Below, piece by piece: positions 28,713 to 38,944 of a stretch of DNA of 49,866 nucleotides. A model generated the notes under the pieces. It was given only the letters and a program-made list of their open reading frames with translations. It had not been told where the DNA came from and did not search any database. The stretch covers positions 1 through 49,866 of the forward strand of contig JAEEHU010000021.1 of the NCBI GenBank assembly GCA_016280975.1. The letters run 5' to 3'. The translations under genes were made by a program, and so were the position numbers. The first letter of the stretch is position 1; the number at the start of each line of letters is the position of its first letter. Origin of the DNA: Acholeplasmatales bacterium (GTDB lineage: Bacteria > Bacillota_I > Bacilli_A > Acholeplasmatales > Anaeroplasmataceae).

Positions 28713-31700
28713 TTACATCCAAATTGCAGGAAGTCCATTAGAATCAAAATGCCAGTAATTACCTGGAGCTGGTTGAGTTTCTGAATAATAGTATTTTGTC
28801 TTTGTTTTTAAAGTATTATCAATAGCACTTGCGATAGTATTCCATGCCTCACTTGTGCTTGCATAGAATACTTTATATAAAACATTACATTGATAGAATG
28901 AATTTGTTCCAACTGTCGTTATAGTACTTGGAATTACTATATAACTTAATTTAGAACAATATGCAAATGCATTAGATGCAATTACCTCTACTCCTTCTGG
29001 AACAATAACAGCCTCTATTTCTTTATTGTAATAGAATGCAAATTGATAAATGTCATATTTATCTACTTGATTTGAATCGTATTCAAATGATGTAGGTAAT
29101 TTTAAGATAGTATCAGAGCCTTTATAGCCAACTAAATAACCTTTATCTCCGCTATATGCAAATACATATCCATTTGCATCTTCAGTTAAAATTGATTTAT
29201 CTGTTAATGATTTATGAACAGCCATTGCATAATAGCATACATAACCCCAGTATGAACTACCCTTAGTTAAATTGCTCAAGCTTGACAAGTTATATACTTC
29301 AACTAAATCATAACAATTACTAAATGCATTTGAATTAATTGCTGTTAAAGTTGATGGAAGATTAATTCTTACTAAACTATAACAATTACAGAACGCATAT
29401 GTTGCAATTGTTTTTAATCCTTCAGATAATTCTACATATGTTAGGCCTTCACATCGATAGAAAGCATATAAGCCTATTTCAGTTACACTTTCTGGTACTG
29501 TAAGAGTCTTAATTTGATTGAAATTACGGAATGTATATTGACCTATTTTTGTTACTGTATTAGGTATAATAACATCTTCAAGCTTTGTATAATTAGCACC
29601 ATCATAAGTAACTGAACCACTATTATCTAAAATATAGAATGTCATTGGCTTATTAGTATTATACATAGGGCTTGCAGATTCATTCGCAAATGATAATTTT
29701 GCCCAATCTCCTATTGTTCCATCATAATATACATTTTCTAATGCTTGGTCATAATCAAATACACTACTTCCAAATTCTGCATTTAAAGTTTTAACTCTAA
29801 CATTTTTAAGTTTAGTACAATTTGAGAATGCACCAGATCCAATCTTTTCAACACTTTCAGATATTGTTAATGTTTGAAGATTGATACATGCACTAAATGC
29901 ATATGATCCAATTGTTACAAGTTGTGATGGAAGATTTACTTCAGTTATTGCTAAATTATTCTTAAATGCATATGTGCCAATCTTAGTTAATGTTGATGGG
30001 AATGAAACTGAAGTTACAGTTCTAAATCCATAGAATGTATAACTCTTAATTTCTTCTACTCCCTCAGGAATAACAACATCTTCTAAAAGTTTATAATTAT
30101 TGCCATCATATTCAATAGTTCCAGTTGAATCTTTTAGATAGAAATACATTCCATAGCACATAGGTGTTGAATCATCTGTTTCAAATGTATTAGATAACCA
30201 ATCTTCTATAGTGCCATCATAATATACATTTTCAAGACTTGAGCAATCTTTGAAAGAGTATTGTTTAAATGTAACATTTTTACAAGCTAATCTTAAATTT
30301 GTTAATGCTGAATTATCAGAGAATAGCCATTCTCCTAATTCAGTTATTGTGCTTGGAAGTGTTACATCTGTTAAATTTGTACATTCATCAAATGCGTTAT
30401 TTCCAATATATTCTACACCTTCAGGTATAACAATTGATGTAATAGCTGCCCTTGCAAAGCAGTTAGAACCAATTTTCTTTAATGTTGAAGGTAAAGTAAT
30501 TTCATTTATTACGTTAGTAACTGATTCACCATTTAAGTCATTATCAAATGCGCTAGAGCCTAATTCCACAACCTTAGTATTAGCTAGTAATACCTTTTTA
30601 AGCTTAGACATATGAGCAAATGAATAAGAATTAATATATTCAAGTGTAGTTGGGAATGAAATAGATGTTACCGTATTACATTCGTAGAATGCATAATCTC
30701 CAATTCCTATTACACCTTCAGGAATAACAACATTAGTAACGTATGTTAAGGATGTTAATGCACGTGAACCAATTAGTTTACAATCTGAATGAATAGTTAA
30801 GCTATTCATATCTGCGGTAGTACGTCCATATAAATATAAATATGGATTATTTTCATTTCCTAAATATTTGTTATATTCATAAGTTGTAGTCTTTAAATTA
30901 CCACAATTAGTAAATGGATATTCACCATATACTCTATATAAGGAATTAGGTAATGATAAATTAACTAGGCTTGTACAATTATAGAATGCCCTATCTTGAA
31001 TATATTTTAGACCATCTAAAATTGTTATATCAGTTATCTCAGAGCATCCTTCAAATGCTGATTTACCAAGTGTCTCAACTGAACCTGGGATAGTTACCTT
31101 CTTTAATGTAGTATTATTCTTAAATGCACCTTCAAAAATATCATAAGAATTATATGTAACATTATTCTTAGTATATGATTCTGGAAGTGTGATTTCTTCT
31201 TCACTTCCCTCATATCCAAATAAATATCCTTTTGAGTCAACATCAATAAATATAAATCCATCGCTATCAGTTTCAAAAATTGAAGGTTCAGATAATGATG
31301 TATGAATTACTAAGGCATTCTTTGTAACATTGCCATAAGTTGATGAACCAATCTCAAATTCTAAGTTAGATAAATTATATACTTCTAATAATTTTGTACA
31401 ACTAGAGAATGCATAATCACCAATTGATGTAACATTAGCTGGAATTACAATTGATGTTAATGATGAACAGGTATTAAATGCACTTTGATTAATAGTTGTA
31501 ATAGTTGATGGTAATGTAACTGATGTTAGTGATGTACAATCACAAAATAATAGTTTTGAAACATTTTTTACACCCTCATATAGAATTGCAGTCTTTATAT
31601 TAGTACAACCTTGGAATGGTTTAGAGCTTATATAACTAGAATTAGTACACTTAATTTCTACTGATTCAAGCTTCTCATTATAGATGAATTCTCCTGTACC

Positions 31701-34700
31701 AGTAGTTGTCGCCTTTAGGTTTGTTGGAAGAACTACATGTTTTAAACCACTATATGCAAATACATATTGACCTAATTCTTCTAATGATTCAGGAAGATCA
31801 CATTCTTCTAAATTAGGACATTTATAGAATGCATATGAATTAATCTTCTTTAAATTTGGAAGAATTACCTTTGTAAGACTTGCACATTCTTGGAATGCAG
31901 AATCCATAAGATAAGTATTTGCACCATCCATTTGAGATAAATCGGCAAACTCAATACTTGATTTTTCAAATGCATGATTATTAATTGTTTTTAATGTAGA
32001 TGGCGCAACAAAACTCTTGATATTTGTTAAAGAAAAACCATACCAATCTATTGTTGTAAGATTGTTTGAAAGTGTAACATTAGTAAGCTTTGTACAGCTT
32101 AAGAACATATATTCAGCAACTTTATTTATACCACCTAAATCAGCACTTACAAGAGATGTACATCCATTAAATAGATATGAACCTAGCTCACAAGATGAAG
32201 TAACCTCACTCAAGTCAATTGAAGTTAAACTTGTACAACTTGCAAATGCACGTTCACCAAGTGATACTATATTTTCACCTAACTTTAATGATGTTATACC
32301 AGTTTGATAGAATGCATAAGTACCAATTGATGTAACGCTATCTGGAATATTAATAGTCTTTAAGTATGATGCACCTCTAAATGCATTATTTGCTATTTCA
32401 GTTATATTTCCTGTTATAGTTAAATCTCTTAAAGTTCTAGGGACATAAGTATAAGTTGTTGATGTATAACCAAACATATAATTAAGTGTTTGGTTTGTAG
32501 TTCCATTACCTAAGAATGGTACTGATAATACTTCAATTGTTTGGTTAAACTCTAAAATCTTACCTAAAGATACAACTGAATTTGGAATAATTAGTGATTT
32601 TAAATTTTTACAAGCTGAGAATGCTGATTCAAGTACAATCTCACAACCATCCTTTACTTCTATATCAACTGCAGTCTTATCTGCTTTAATAAACCACTTA
32701 TATGGATTATCCTCAGGTCCAAAGTAATTACCGCCTTTTCCATCAGATGTTAAAACTAATTTTCTACAGTTATCAAATGCATGATCACCTATTGTTTCAA
32801 TACTATTTGGAAGTGTTACTGATGCTAAGCTTCTACAACCCGAGAATAAATATGAAGAAATTTCTGTGATAGCTAAATCCTTAAGTGAAATATTCTTAAT
32901 TGCTTCACAATTTTGGAATGCACCAACACCTATATATTCAATTGTTGAAGGAAGATTAATACTATTTAATGTATAACAGCTACCAAATGCATAATCTCCA
33001 ATTCTTGTCACATCACCAAGAAGTTGAATTTTTTGAACGCCATAACAATATCTAAATACACCTTCATTTATTTCTGTAATTGATGAAGGAACTTTAATTG
33101 TAGTTATATTTGAACAACCAGCAAATGCATATGCGCCAATTGATGTAATATTTTCTGTAATTGAAATACTTCTTAAGCCAGAACAACCATAGAATGCGCT
33201 CTCGCCAATTTCAGTAACACTATCTGGAATATTAATAGCTTCTAAGCTTGAGCATCCACTAAATAATCCATTTGGAATATATGTTAACTCGACTAATGTT
33301 ACTTCTTCTGATGTTGTTTCTTCTAAGAATGTTACTTCTTCTAGGCTCTTACAATTTTTAAATACATTATTACCAAAATTTGATATAGTAGCTGGTAGTG
33401 TAAGCTTTTTAATACCAAATCCATAGAATTGATAATTACCTAATTCTGTAACAGTTTCTGGAATTTCTAATTCATCAATTAAACTATATTTATTACCAAA
33501 TAAAGTATTATCTCCATTTGAATCCTTTATATAGAAATTAGATGCATAATACATTGGGGTATAAGTTTCTTCTTCAAAACTATAATCTAGCCAATCTAGC
33601 ATAGTACCATCAAAATATACACTCTTTAAGCCTTTTAAATAAGAGAATGGTTGATAGCCAATACTTCCAATTGAGCATGCAAACACTATATTTTCAACGC
33701 TTGACACGCTATCGAATGAATAAGAGTCAATACTTATATTCTCACCTGTTATACGAAGTGTCTTTAATTTTTCTGGTCTAGATGAAGATCCACTTCCTAC
33801 ACTACTAAATAAATTGCCAAAATAATAATCATATGGAACATCAAGTGTTTCTAGATTATCACACTTATATAAAACACTAGATGCCATTTGTGTGCCAGCC
33901 TTAAATGATATACTTGTATAATCTCCAAATGCAAGTGCACCATCATAAACCTTAACAATATCTTCTGGAATAGTTAAAGTCTTACTATCACCGATATATG
34001 CTAATAATACTTTATCTTCTCCATCTTTATATGTAACATAGCCACCAGTCTTATCTAAGAAATTATCTTCTTTATCAGTAATATTAGCTGAATACCATCC
34101 GACATATCCATTACTTGTTGATCTACTAATAGAAAGATTTGATTTATTTATTACTTGCTTTAATTTATTACAATATTGGAATGCATTTGTGTTAATTTGT
34201 GATAAGCTTTCTGGAAGTGTTATTTCATAAAGACTTGAACAATATTGGAATGCATATGCTCCAATTGTTTCCATACTTGATATATCTAATTCTTTCAATA
34301 CCTGATCGCTACTAAATGAATAATTATAAGCAGTTTTACAGCTCTTAATTGATACAGATTTTAAGCTTGTACAGCCAGAAACTGCTCTAATACCGATATA
34401 TGTCACACCATCAGCTTTAAATGATTTCATATTTGTACAACCATTAAATACATAATCATTTATTACTTTAACATTATTATCAAGTGTAACTGTTTCAATT
34501 AGCTTATTACCTTGGAATAAGTTACTTGAAATTTCAATACTATAATCTTCAATCGCATCAATTACTAAATCAGAAGATGTTACCTTATATGATAGAATTG
34601 TTGCCCACTTTTCTTCTCCTGATGTATAAGTATAATAAATCATATTATCAGTTCTAAACACTTGTTGTGGAGCATCATCTGAATCATGTACTACTTTTGC

Positions 34701-36008
34701 GTAATATCCTAAATATCCATTATATTCTGATCCAGTAGATGTATAAATATCAGGGCTTAGATTATAAACCTCATATAGATTACTACATCCATAAAATGCG
34801 TTATTTCCAATATTTTCAACTGACTCTGGTATAGTAACCATATTTATACTTTTATTACTCATAAATGCACTTGCGCCAATTGAATAATATTCATAAGTAT
34901 TATCTCCAATAGTTACTGTTTCAGGTAAAACTAAATCTGAATCTGTACCAGAATATGCAACTATTGTTGGGTAATCATTTTCAACCATAAATAGATAATC
35001 ACCAACAACACTAAATAAAGAATTATCATTCAATGAATCATGAATTACTCTAGCATAATATGCTATATATCCATAATCTGTAGAATCAATTTCAAGTTGT
35101 AATTTATCACTAGCATTTTCACTTGAACTATTAAATATTTCATATAATCTATTACAACCATAAAATGCATCGTCTCCTATTTCAGGCTTAGAATTAATTA
35201 CTAAGCTTAAAATAGTTGAATACTCAAAAGCATAACTGCCGATTGTATTTAAGGTTTTTGGTAGGATAACCTTACTTAAAGCATCATTATAAAATGCACT
35301 AGTTTCTATTTCAGTTACACCCTCTGGAATAATTAATGTTTCAGGTGCTTGTGCTACTAAGCCTTTAATAACACATGATGATTGAGTTGATGTAAATTCA
35401 AAATACTTAAAACTATCTGATACCTCAAATTTAGCATTAATATCTAAATTTGAAGTTATATTAAATGAATATGTTTTATCTTCTGATAATAACTCATCAC
35501 CATCATACCAACCTATAAAGTCATATCCAATATTAGGCTTTGCGGTTAGGATAGCATTATTATCATAAGTATAATATTCGCCACTACCAGAAACAATACC
35601 AATATTTGATGAAATTTCTTCAAGTGATAATGTAAATTTTAATGCCTTATATTTAATTTCAATTACAATATCACCATTTTTAGTGATTGTTTTTTGGCTA
35701 AATTCTTGAGCCACATAGCCTGGAAATTCTTTAGTTTGAGCATTTGTTAACTTTCCAACCTCGCCAGCTAAATTTTCTTGAGATACTAAATCATAGCCAC
35801 CATTTTTATTTTCAAGCTCATGCTTTACTATATATCCTTCAGCATCTCCTTTTGGCTTTATAGCATCAGGAATATCTAAATTAGGGTCAATAGTTTCATC
35901 AACTGTACCTCTATATTTTCCTGTTTGATTTGGATTTACTCCATTTTGACAAGAGGCTAAAGCTAAAAGTGAAATTGCTGCTAATGTTAATAAAATTCTT
36001 TTTTTCAT
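28713..36008 (-). CDS. Giant (2431 aa) BspA-like leucine-rich-repeat lipoprotein
   Basis: Lipobox LLALASCQN; many LRR_5 units (e.g. IPDSVTEIGESAFYGCSGLRSISI); N-terminal InlB B-repeat-like segment (GYDFIGWYDGDELLSEDKTYSFNITSNLDINAKFE). Confidence 0.93.
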   Translation of the reverse strand: MKKRILLTLAAISLLALASCQNGVNPNQTGKYRGTVDETIDPNLDIPDAIKPKGDAEGYIVKHELENKNGGYDLVSQENLAGEVGKLTNAQTKEFPGYVAQEFSQKTITKNGDIVIEIKYKALKFTLSLEEISSNIGIVSGSGEYYTYDNNAILTAKPNIGYDFIGWYDGDELLSEDKTYSFNITSNLDINAKFEVSDSFKYFEFTSTQSSCVIKGLVAQAPETLIIPEGVTEIETSAFYNDALSKVILPKTLNTIGSYAFEYSTILSLVINSKPEIGDDAFYGCNRLYEIFNSSSENASDKLQLEIDSTDYGYIAYYARVIHDSLNDNSLFSVVGDYLFMVENDYPTIVAYSGTDSDLVLPETVTIGDNTYEYYSIGASAFMSNKSINMVTIPESVENIGNNAFYGCSNLYEVYNLSPDIYTSTGSEYNGYLGYYAKVVHDSDDAPQQVFRTDNMIYYTYTSGEEKWATILSYKVTSSDLVIDAIEDYSIEISSNLFQGNKLIETVTLDNNVKVINDYVFNGCTNMKSFKADGVTYIGIRAVSGCTSLKSVSIKSCKTAYNYSFSSDQVLKELDISSMETIGAYAFQYCSSLYEITLPESLSQINTNAFQYCNKLKQVINKSNLSISRSTSNGYVGWYSANITDKEDNFLDKTGGYVTYKDGEDKVLLAYIGDSKTLTIPEDIVKVYDGALAFGDYTSISFKAGTQMASSVLYKCDNLETLDVPYDYYFGNLFSSVGSGSSSRPEKLKTLRITGENISIDSYSFDSVSSVENIVFACSIGSIGYQPFSYLKGLKSVYFDGTMLDWLDYSFEEETYTPMYYASNFYIKDSNGDNTLFGNKYSLIDELEIPETVTELGNYQFYGFGIKKLTLPATISNFGNNVFKNCKSLEEVTFLEETTSEEVTLVELTYIPNGLFSGCSSLEAINIPDSVTEIGESAFYGCSGLRSISITENITSIGAYAFAGCSNITTIKVPSSITEINEGVFRYCYGVQKIQLLGDVTRIGDYAFGSCYTLNSINLPSTIEYIGVGAFQNCEAIKNISLKDLAITEISSYLFSGCRSLASVTLPNSIETIGDHAFDNCRKLVLTSDGKGGNYFGPEDNPYKWFIKADKTAVDIEVKDGCEIVLESAFSACKNLKSLIIPNSVVSLGKILEFNQTIEVLSVPFLGNGTTNQTLNYMFGYTSTTYTYVPRTLRDLTITGNITEIANNAFRGASYLKTINIPDSVTSIGTYAFYQTGITSLKLGENIVSLGERAFASCTSLTSIDLSEVTSSCELGSYLFNGCTSLVSADLGGINKVAEYMFLSCTKLTNVTLSNNLTTIDWYGFSLTNIKSFVAPSTLKTINNHAFEKSSIEFADLSQMDGANTYLMDSAFQECASLTKVILPNLKKINSYAFYKCPNLEECDLPESLEELGQYVFAYSGLKHVVLPTNLKATTTGTGEFIYNEKLESVEIKCTNSSYISSKPFQGCTNIKTAILYEGVKNVSKLLFCDCTSLTSVTLPSTITTINQSAFNTCSSLTSIVIPANVTSIGDYAFSSCTKLLEVYNLSNLEFEIGSSTYGNVTKNALVIHTSLSEPSIFETDSDGFIFIDVDSKGYLFGYEGSEEEITLPESYTKNNVTYNSYDIFEGAFKNNTTLKKVTIPGSVETLGKSAFEGCSEITDITILDGLKYIQDRAFYNCTSLVNLSLPNSLYRVYGEYPFTNCGNLKTTTYEYNKYLGNENNPYLYLYGRTTADMNSLTIHSDCKLIGSRALTSLTYVTNVVIPEGVIGIGDYAFYECNTVTSISFPTTLEYINSYSFAHMSKLKKVLLANTKVVELGSSAFDNDLNGESVTNVINEITLPSTLKKIGSNCFARAAITSIVIPEGVEYIGNNAFDECTNLTDVTLPSTITELGEWLFSDNSALTNLRLACKNVTFKQYSFKDCSSLENVYYDGTIEDWLSNTFETDDSTPMCYGMYFYLKDSTGTIEYDGNNYKLLEDVVIPEGVEEIKSYTFYGFRTVTSVSFPSTLTKIGTYAFKNNLAITEVNLPSQLVTIGSYAFSACINLQTLTISESVEKIGSGAFSNCTKLKNVRVKTLNAEFGSSVFDYDQALENVYYDGTIGDWAKLSFANESASPMYNTNKPMTFYILDNSGSVTYDGANYTKLEDVIIPNTVTKIGQYTFRNFNQIKTLTVPESVTEIGLYAFYRCEGLTYVELSEGLKTIATYAFCNCYSLVRINLPSTLTAINSNAFSNCYDLVEVYNLSSLSNLTKGSSYWGYVCYYAMAVHKSLTDKSILTEDANGYVFAYSGDKGYLVGYKGSDTILKLPTSFEYDSNQVDKYDIYQFAFYYNKEIEAVIVPEGVEVIASNAFAYCSKLSYIVIPSTITTVGTNSFYQCNVLYKVFYASTSEAWNTIASAIDNTLKTKTKYYYSETQPAPGNYWHFDSNGLPAIWM
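29540..29730 (-). repeat. Copy 1 of the YYDGTxxDW non-LRR insertion module
   Basis: NVYYDGTIGDWAKLSFANESASPMYNTNKPMTFYILDNSGSVTYDGANYTKLEDVIIP. Boundaries approximate. Confidence 0.7.
30040..30226 (-). repeat. Copy 2 of the YYDGTxxDW insertion module
   Basis: NVYYDGTIEDWLSNTFETDDSTPMCYGMYFYLKDSTGTIEYDGNNYKLLEDVVIP. Boundaries approximate. Confidence 0.7.
33411..33617 (-). repeat. Copy 3 of the YYDGTxxDW insertion module
   Basis: SVYFDGTMLDWLDYSFEEETYTPMYYASNFYIKDSNGDNTLFGNKYSLIDELEIP. Boundaries approximate. Confidence 0.7.
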
Positions 36009-36019
36009 ACTTTAACCTC

Positions 36020-38944
36020 CTATTCTGTTATAGTTATATTTTGAATTGCTACAATAACAGCATTCATTTCATCATTTAAATAATATTCATTATCATAATA
36101 ATACTTATAAATTGAATAAACCTTATATTCTCCTACCTCACTAAATGACGGTATATCATCACTCCATGTAGCACCTTCATCAATTGAATATAAAACATCA
36201 TATTCATCTGTTAATGATTCAATTGAGAATATTATTCTTGATGCATATAAAGTATCAAGATTTGATAAGCTTACATTTCTATCCTCCGGATTAATAACAT
36301 AAAGAATTATGTTATATTGACTTCCTTCAACTATCATATCTTCTTTTCCTGCTACTGATGGCTTTTCCTCATAGTAGAATGGATAGCTAAAATGAACGCT
36401 TCCTTCAAGTGTAACATATCCCTCACAGCTTACTTCATATGTAAAATCAGGATTATCAGGATTCTTTTCAGATACAGTAACTGTAACATCAAGTGCCTCA
36501 TGAGTCATACTATTATAGTAACTTGAATTCTTTAAAATATTAGTATAAATCTCATAAGTATCACTATCTGGTGAAATAGTTGAGCCATCTTCTGCAGTTA
36601 GATATTCATATACGATTTCTGATTCACCACCAGGGAAATATGAATATCTTAATGTTCTATTATCATTTGAAATAATATCTATATTACTACCTAAAAGTTC
36701 AAGTCCATCAGATGCAATAACACCAGTTGTAATTAAGACTGTTGATGAGCCTCTTAATATAATATCAGATCCAACCTTATAATAAACTGTATGCTCTCCA
36801 ACCTCATCAATTGAAACATTTGCTTCATAAGTTACACCATCAGTTGAATATAAAACTGGGCTTTCAGATATTACAAAATCAAAATTAGTTCCAGGATAAT
36901 AATTTAAGCTATTCTTTATACTATATTCTGGTAAGCCATCTGGCGCTGTAAGTGAGAAATATACACTTAACAATAATGCAGATCTACGATTACTTGCATC
37001 CGGATATGTTAAGAATTCAACTGTAGATAAGCTATCAACTGGGAATCTATAAGTACTTGATGATGTAGCTAAATAAGTAGATGAATTGTCATCTAATGTA
37101 TCAGTCGGAAGATTAATATATCCTTCAAAGTCTGATAAGCCAAAATGACTAAGTAGATAAGATGTTGAAATTAAATAATTATCATCTTCTACAGTAATAT
37201 CACTTGTATTAAAGAAATAGCTATTTTCAGCTAATCTAACTACCATAACATCATCAATAGAAACTTCAATATCGTTATAATTTCTATATTCGCTATAATC
37301 AAATGTTAATGTAGTAGTTAAGGTATAATCAGTAAATGTAATAGTTACTTCAAATTCATTTACTCCAGAGCTTAATTCATAATAGCCTTCTGTTTTATAA
37401 TCATAATTAAATGAAACACTCTCATAATCATCTGATGTTAAGATTTTATTTCCAACAGTAAATTCAATATCACCAAATAATTCAGACTCTTTAACACCAT
37501 TATATTTGTTAAAACTACTTATTTCTGATATATCTAGATAACCTGATGTTGAAATTGCACGTGTTGAATGTAATCCAACATTTGAGGCAGTAAGATTGAT
37601 TGTAAAAGTACTACTATTATAATAATCAGCTATATCGCTAGGAAGTGTGATATCAAGTTCGTACTCTTTTGAACCATTTACTAGATTTCCTGTTCCTGTA
37701 AATGTTGAATTTGAGATATATGCGCTATCTCCTTCTGCACCTTTAATATCGATATAATCAAAGATATTAAATTTAGATAAAGCTAAATCAACACTCATAC
37801 CTGATATTAAACCAGGAACTGTTATATTATTCTTATATTCTATTTTTAAATCAGCTTTCTTTATTTCAATTACTGCATAATCCTCTTTTGCAGTAAAGCC
37901 TTCTGCTGAAATCTTATAATATACTCTATAAGATCCAGGAATTTTAAATATAGGATTAATCTCACTATATTCATCATTCTCATTCATCTTATAAAGAATA
38001 GTTGATTTTGGTGTTTTAACATCAATTGATATTTGATGATCTAATCCATCATATTGACCAAAATAGCCTGATGCTTGATATTCAATTTCAGAATATTGAA
38101 GAGTTTGACCAGTTTCCTTTGAAACCTTATCAATAACCTCTTGATAATCAGCCTCACTTGGTGGGGCAACAGTTAATTCAACCTCATCAAGATTTTGATT
38201 AGCATCTGCCTCATCATCAAATTGTTCATTTACATCACTTACCCAGTTATCTAGGATTTGATTAAATGAATCCTCTGGAACAACATTATCCTTAGGTACT
38301 GTTATTTCCATCTTTGAATTAGAAATATCAGAAATCTTACCCTTTATTACCTCATTATCCTTAACATCAAATACATAAAGCTCTGTAACACCCTTATATA
38401 CAGAATATTCCTCTACATATTCATTTTCGGTTTCACGTACGGCAAGACCAAATACTGTACCTCTTACGGCCATTACTGAGTTATTAGATGATAGGAAGAA
38501 TTCCTCATCCTCACCTAATTGGTTTTTAACCTCAGCTAAAACTTTACCACGAGTAACATAAACATTAGTCTTATATTTATCCTTACCCTCAGATTTAATC
38601 TTAACCTCTGTATTTTCACCTAAATAAATATATTTATCTTGGTCGAATTTAACAACAATTACTGATTCTGCCTTAACATTTAAGGTATCACCATCATATA
38701 AATTCATCCCCTTAAAGCAATTAATTGTCTCATTATCAGCTGTAACAGATGCCTCACCATCTATTTGAACAACCTTAATAGATCTTGCTTGATAAGAGTT
38801 GTTTGGCTCAACAACTGGATTATCTTGATTTTGAGATGGCTGTGAATTACTACCACCTAGTGTTAAAACCAAAATCAAAGTAAGTGCTGTTGCGAATACT
38901 ACAATTGATGAAATAATAATAATTAATAGTTTCTTCTTACTCAT
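36020..38944 (-). CDS. FecR-domain protein, single N-terminal TM, extended extracellular Ig-like/YDG-like region
   Basis: N-terminal TM; FecR core RSIKVVQIDGEASV...GENTEVKIKSEG...VYVTRGKVLAEVKN...NNSVMAVRGTVFGLAV; later GQYDGLDHQISIDVKTPKSTILYKMNENDEYS. Confidence 0.87.
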   Translation of the reverse strand: MSKKKLLIIIISSIVVFATALTLILVLTLGGSNSQPSQNQDNPVVEPNNSYQARSIKVVQIDGEASVTADNETINCFKGMNLYDGDTLNVKAESVIVVKFDQDKYIYLGENTEVKIKSEGKDKYKTNVYVTRGKVLAEVKNQLGEDEEFFLSSNNSVMAVRGTVFGLAVRETENEYVEEYSVYKGVTELYVFDVKDNEVIKGKISDISNSKMEITVPKDNVVPEDSFNQILDNWVSDVNEQFDDEADANQNLDEVELTVAPPSEADYQEVIDKVSKETGQTLQYSEIEYQASGYFGQYDGLDHQISIDVKTPKSTILYKMNENDEYSEINPIFKIPGSYRVYYKISAEGFTAKEDYAVIEIKKADLKIEYKNNITVPGLISGMSVDLALSKFNIFDYIDIKGAEGDSAYISNSTFTGTGNLVNGSKEYELDITLPSDIADYYNSSTFTINLTASNVGLHSTRAISTSGYLDISEISSFNKYNGVKESELFGDIEFTVGNKILTSDDYESVSFNYDYKTEGYYELSSGVNEFEVTITFTDYTLTTTLTFDYSEYRNYNDIEVSIDDVMVVRLAENSYFFNTSDITVEDDNYLISTSYLLSHFGLSDFEGYINLPTDTLDDNSSTYLATSSSTYRFPVDSLSTVEFLTYPDASNRRSALLLSVYFSLTAPDGLPEYSIKNSLNYYPGTNFDFVISESPVLYSTDGVTYEANVSIDEVGEHTVYYKVGSDIILRGSSTVLITTGVIASDGLELLGSNIDIISNDNRTLRYSYFPGGESEIVYEYLTAEDGSTISPDSDTYEIYTNILKNSSYYNSMTHEALDVTVTVSEKNPDNPDFTYEVSCEGYVTLEGSVHFSYPFYYEEKPSVAGKEDMIVEGSQYNIILYVINPEDRNVSLSNLDTLYASRIIFSIESLTDEYDVLYSIDEGATWSDDIPSFSEVGEYKVYSIYKYYYDNEYYLNDEMNAVIVAIQNITITE

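Noticed and set aside
30250-32307. Plus-strand ORFs at 30250..30615 and 32017..32307
   Set aside because: Antisense to the LRR repeats; open frames result from codon periodicity of the repeats.
28713-36008. Dense nucleotide repetition that could be mistaken for a CRISPR array or tandem satellite
   Set aside because: It is one continuous 2431-codon ORF; the repetition is protein-level LRR_5 structure with variable DNA, not identical repeats with spacers.
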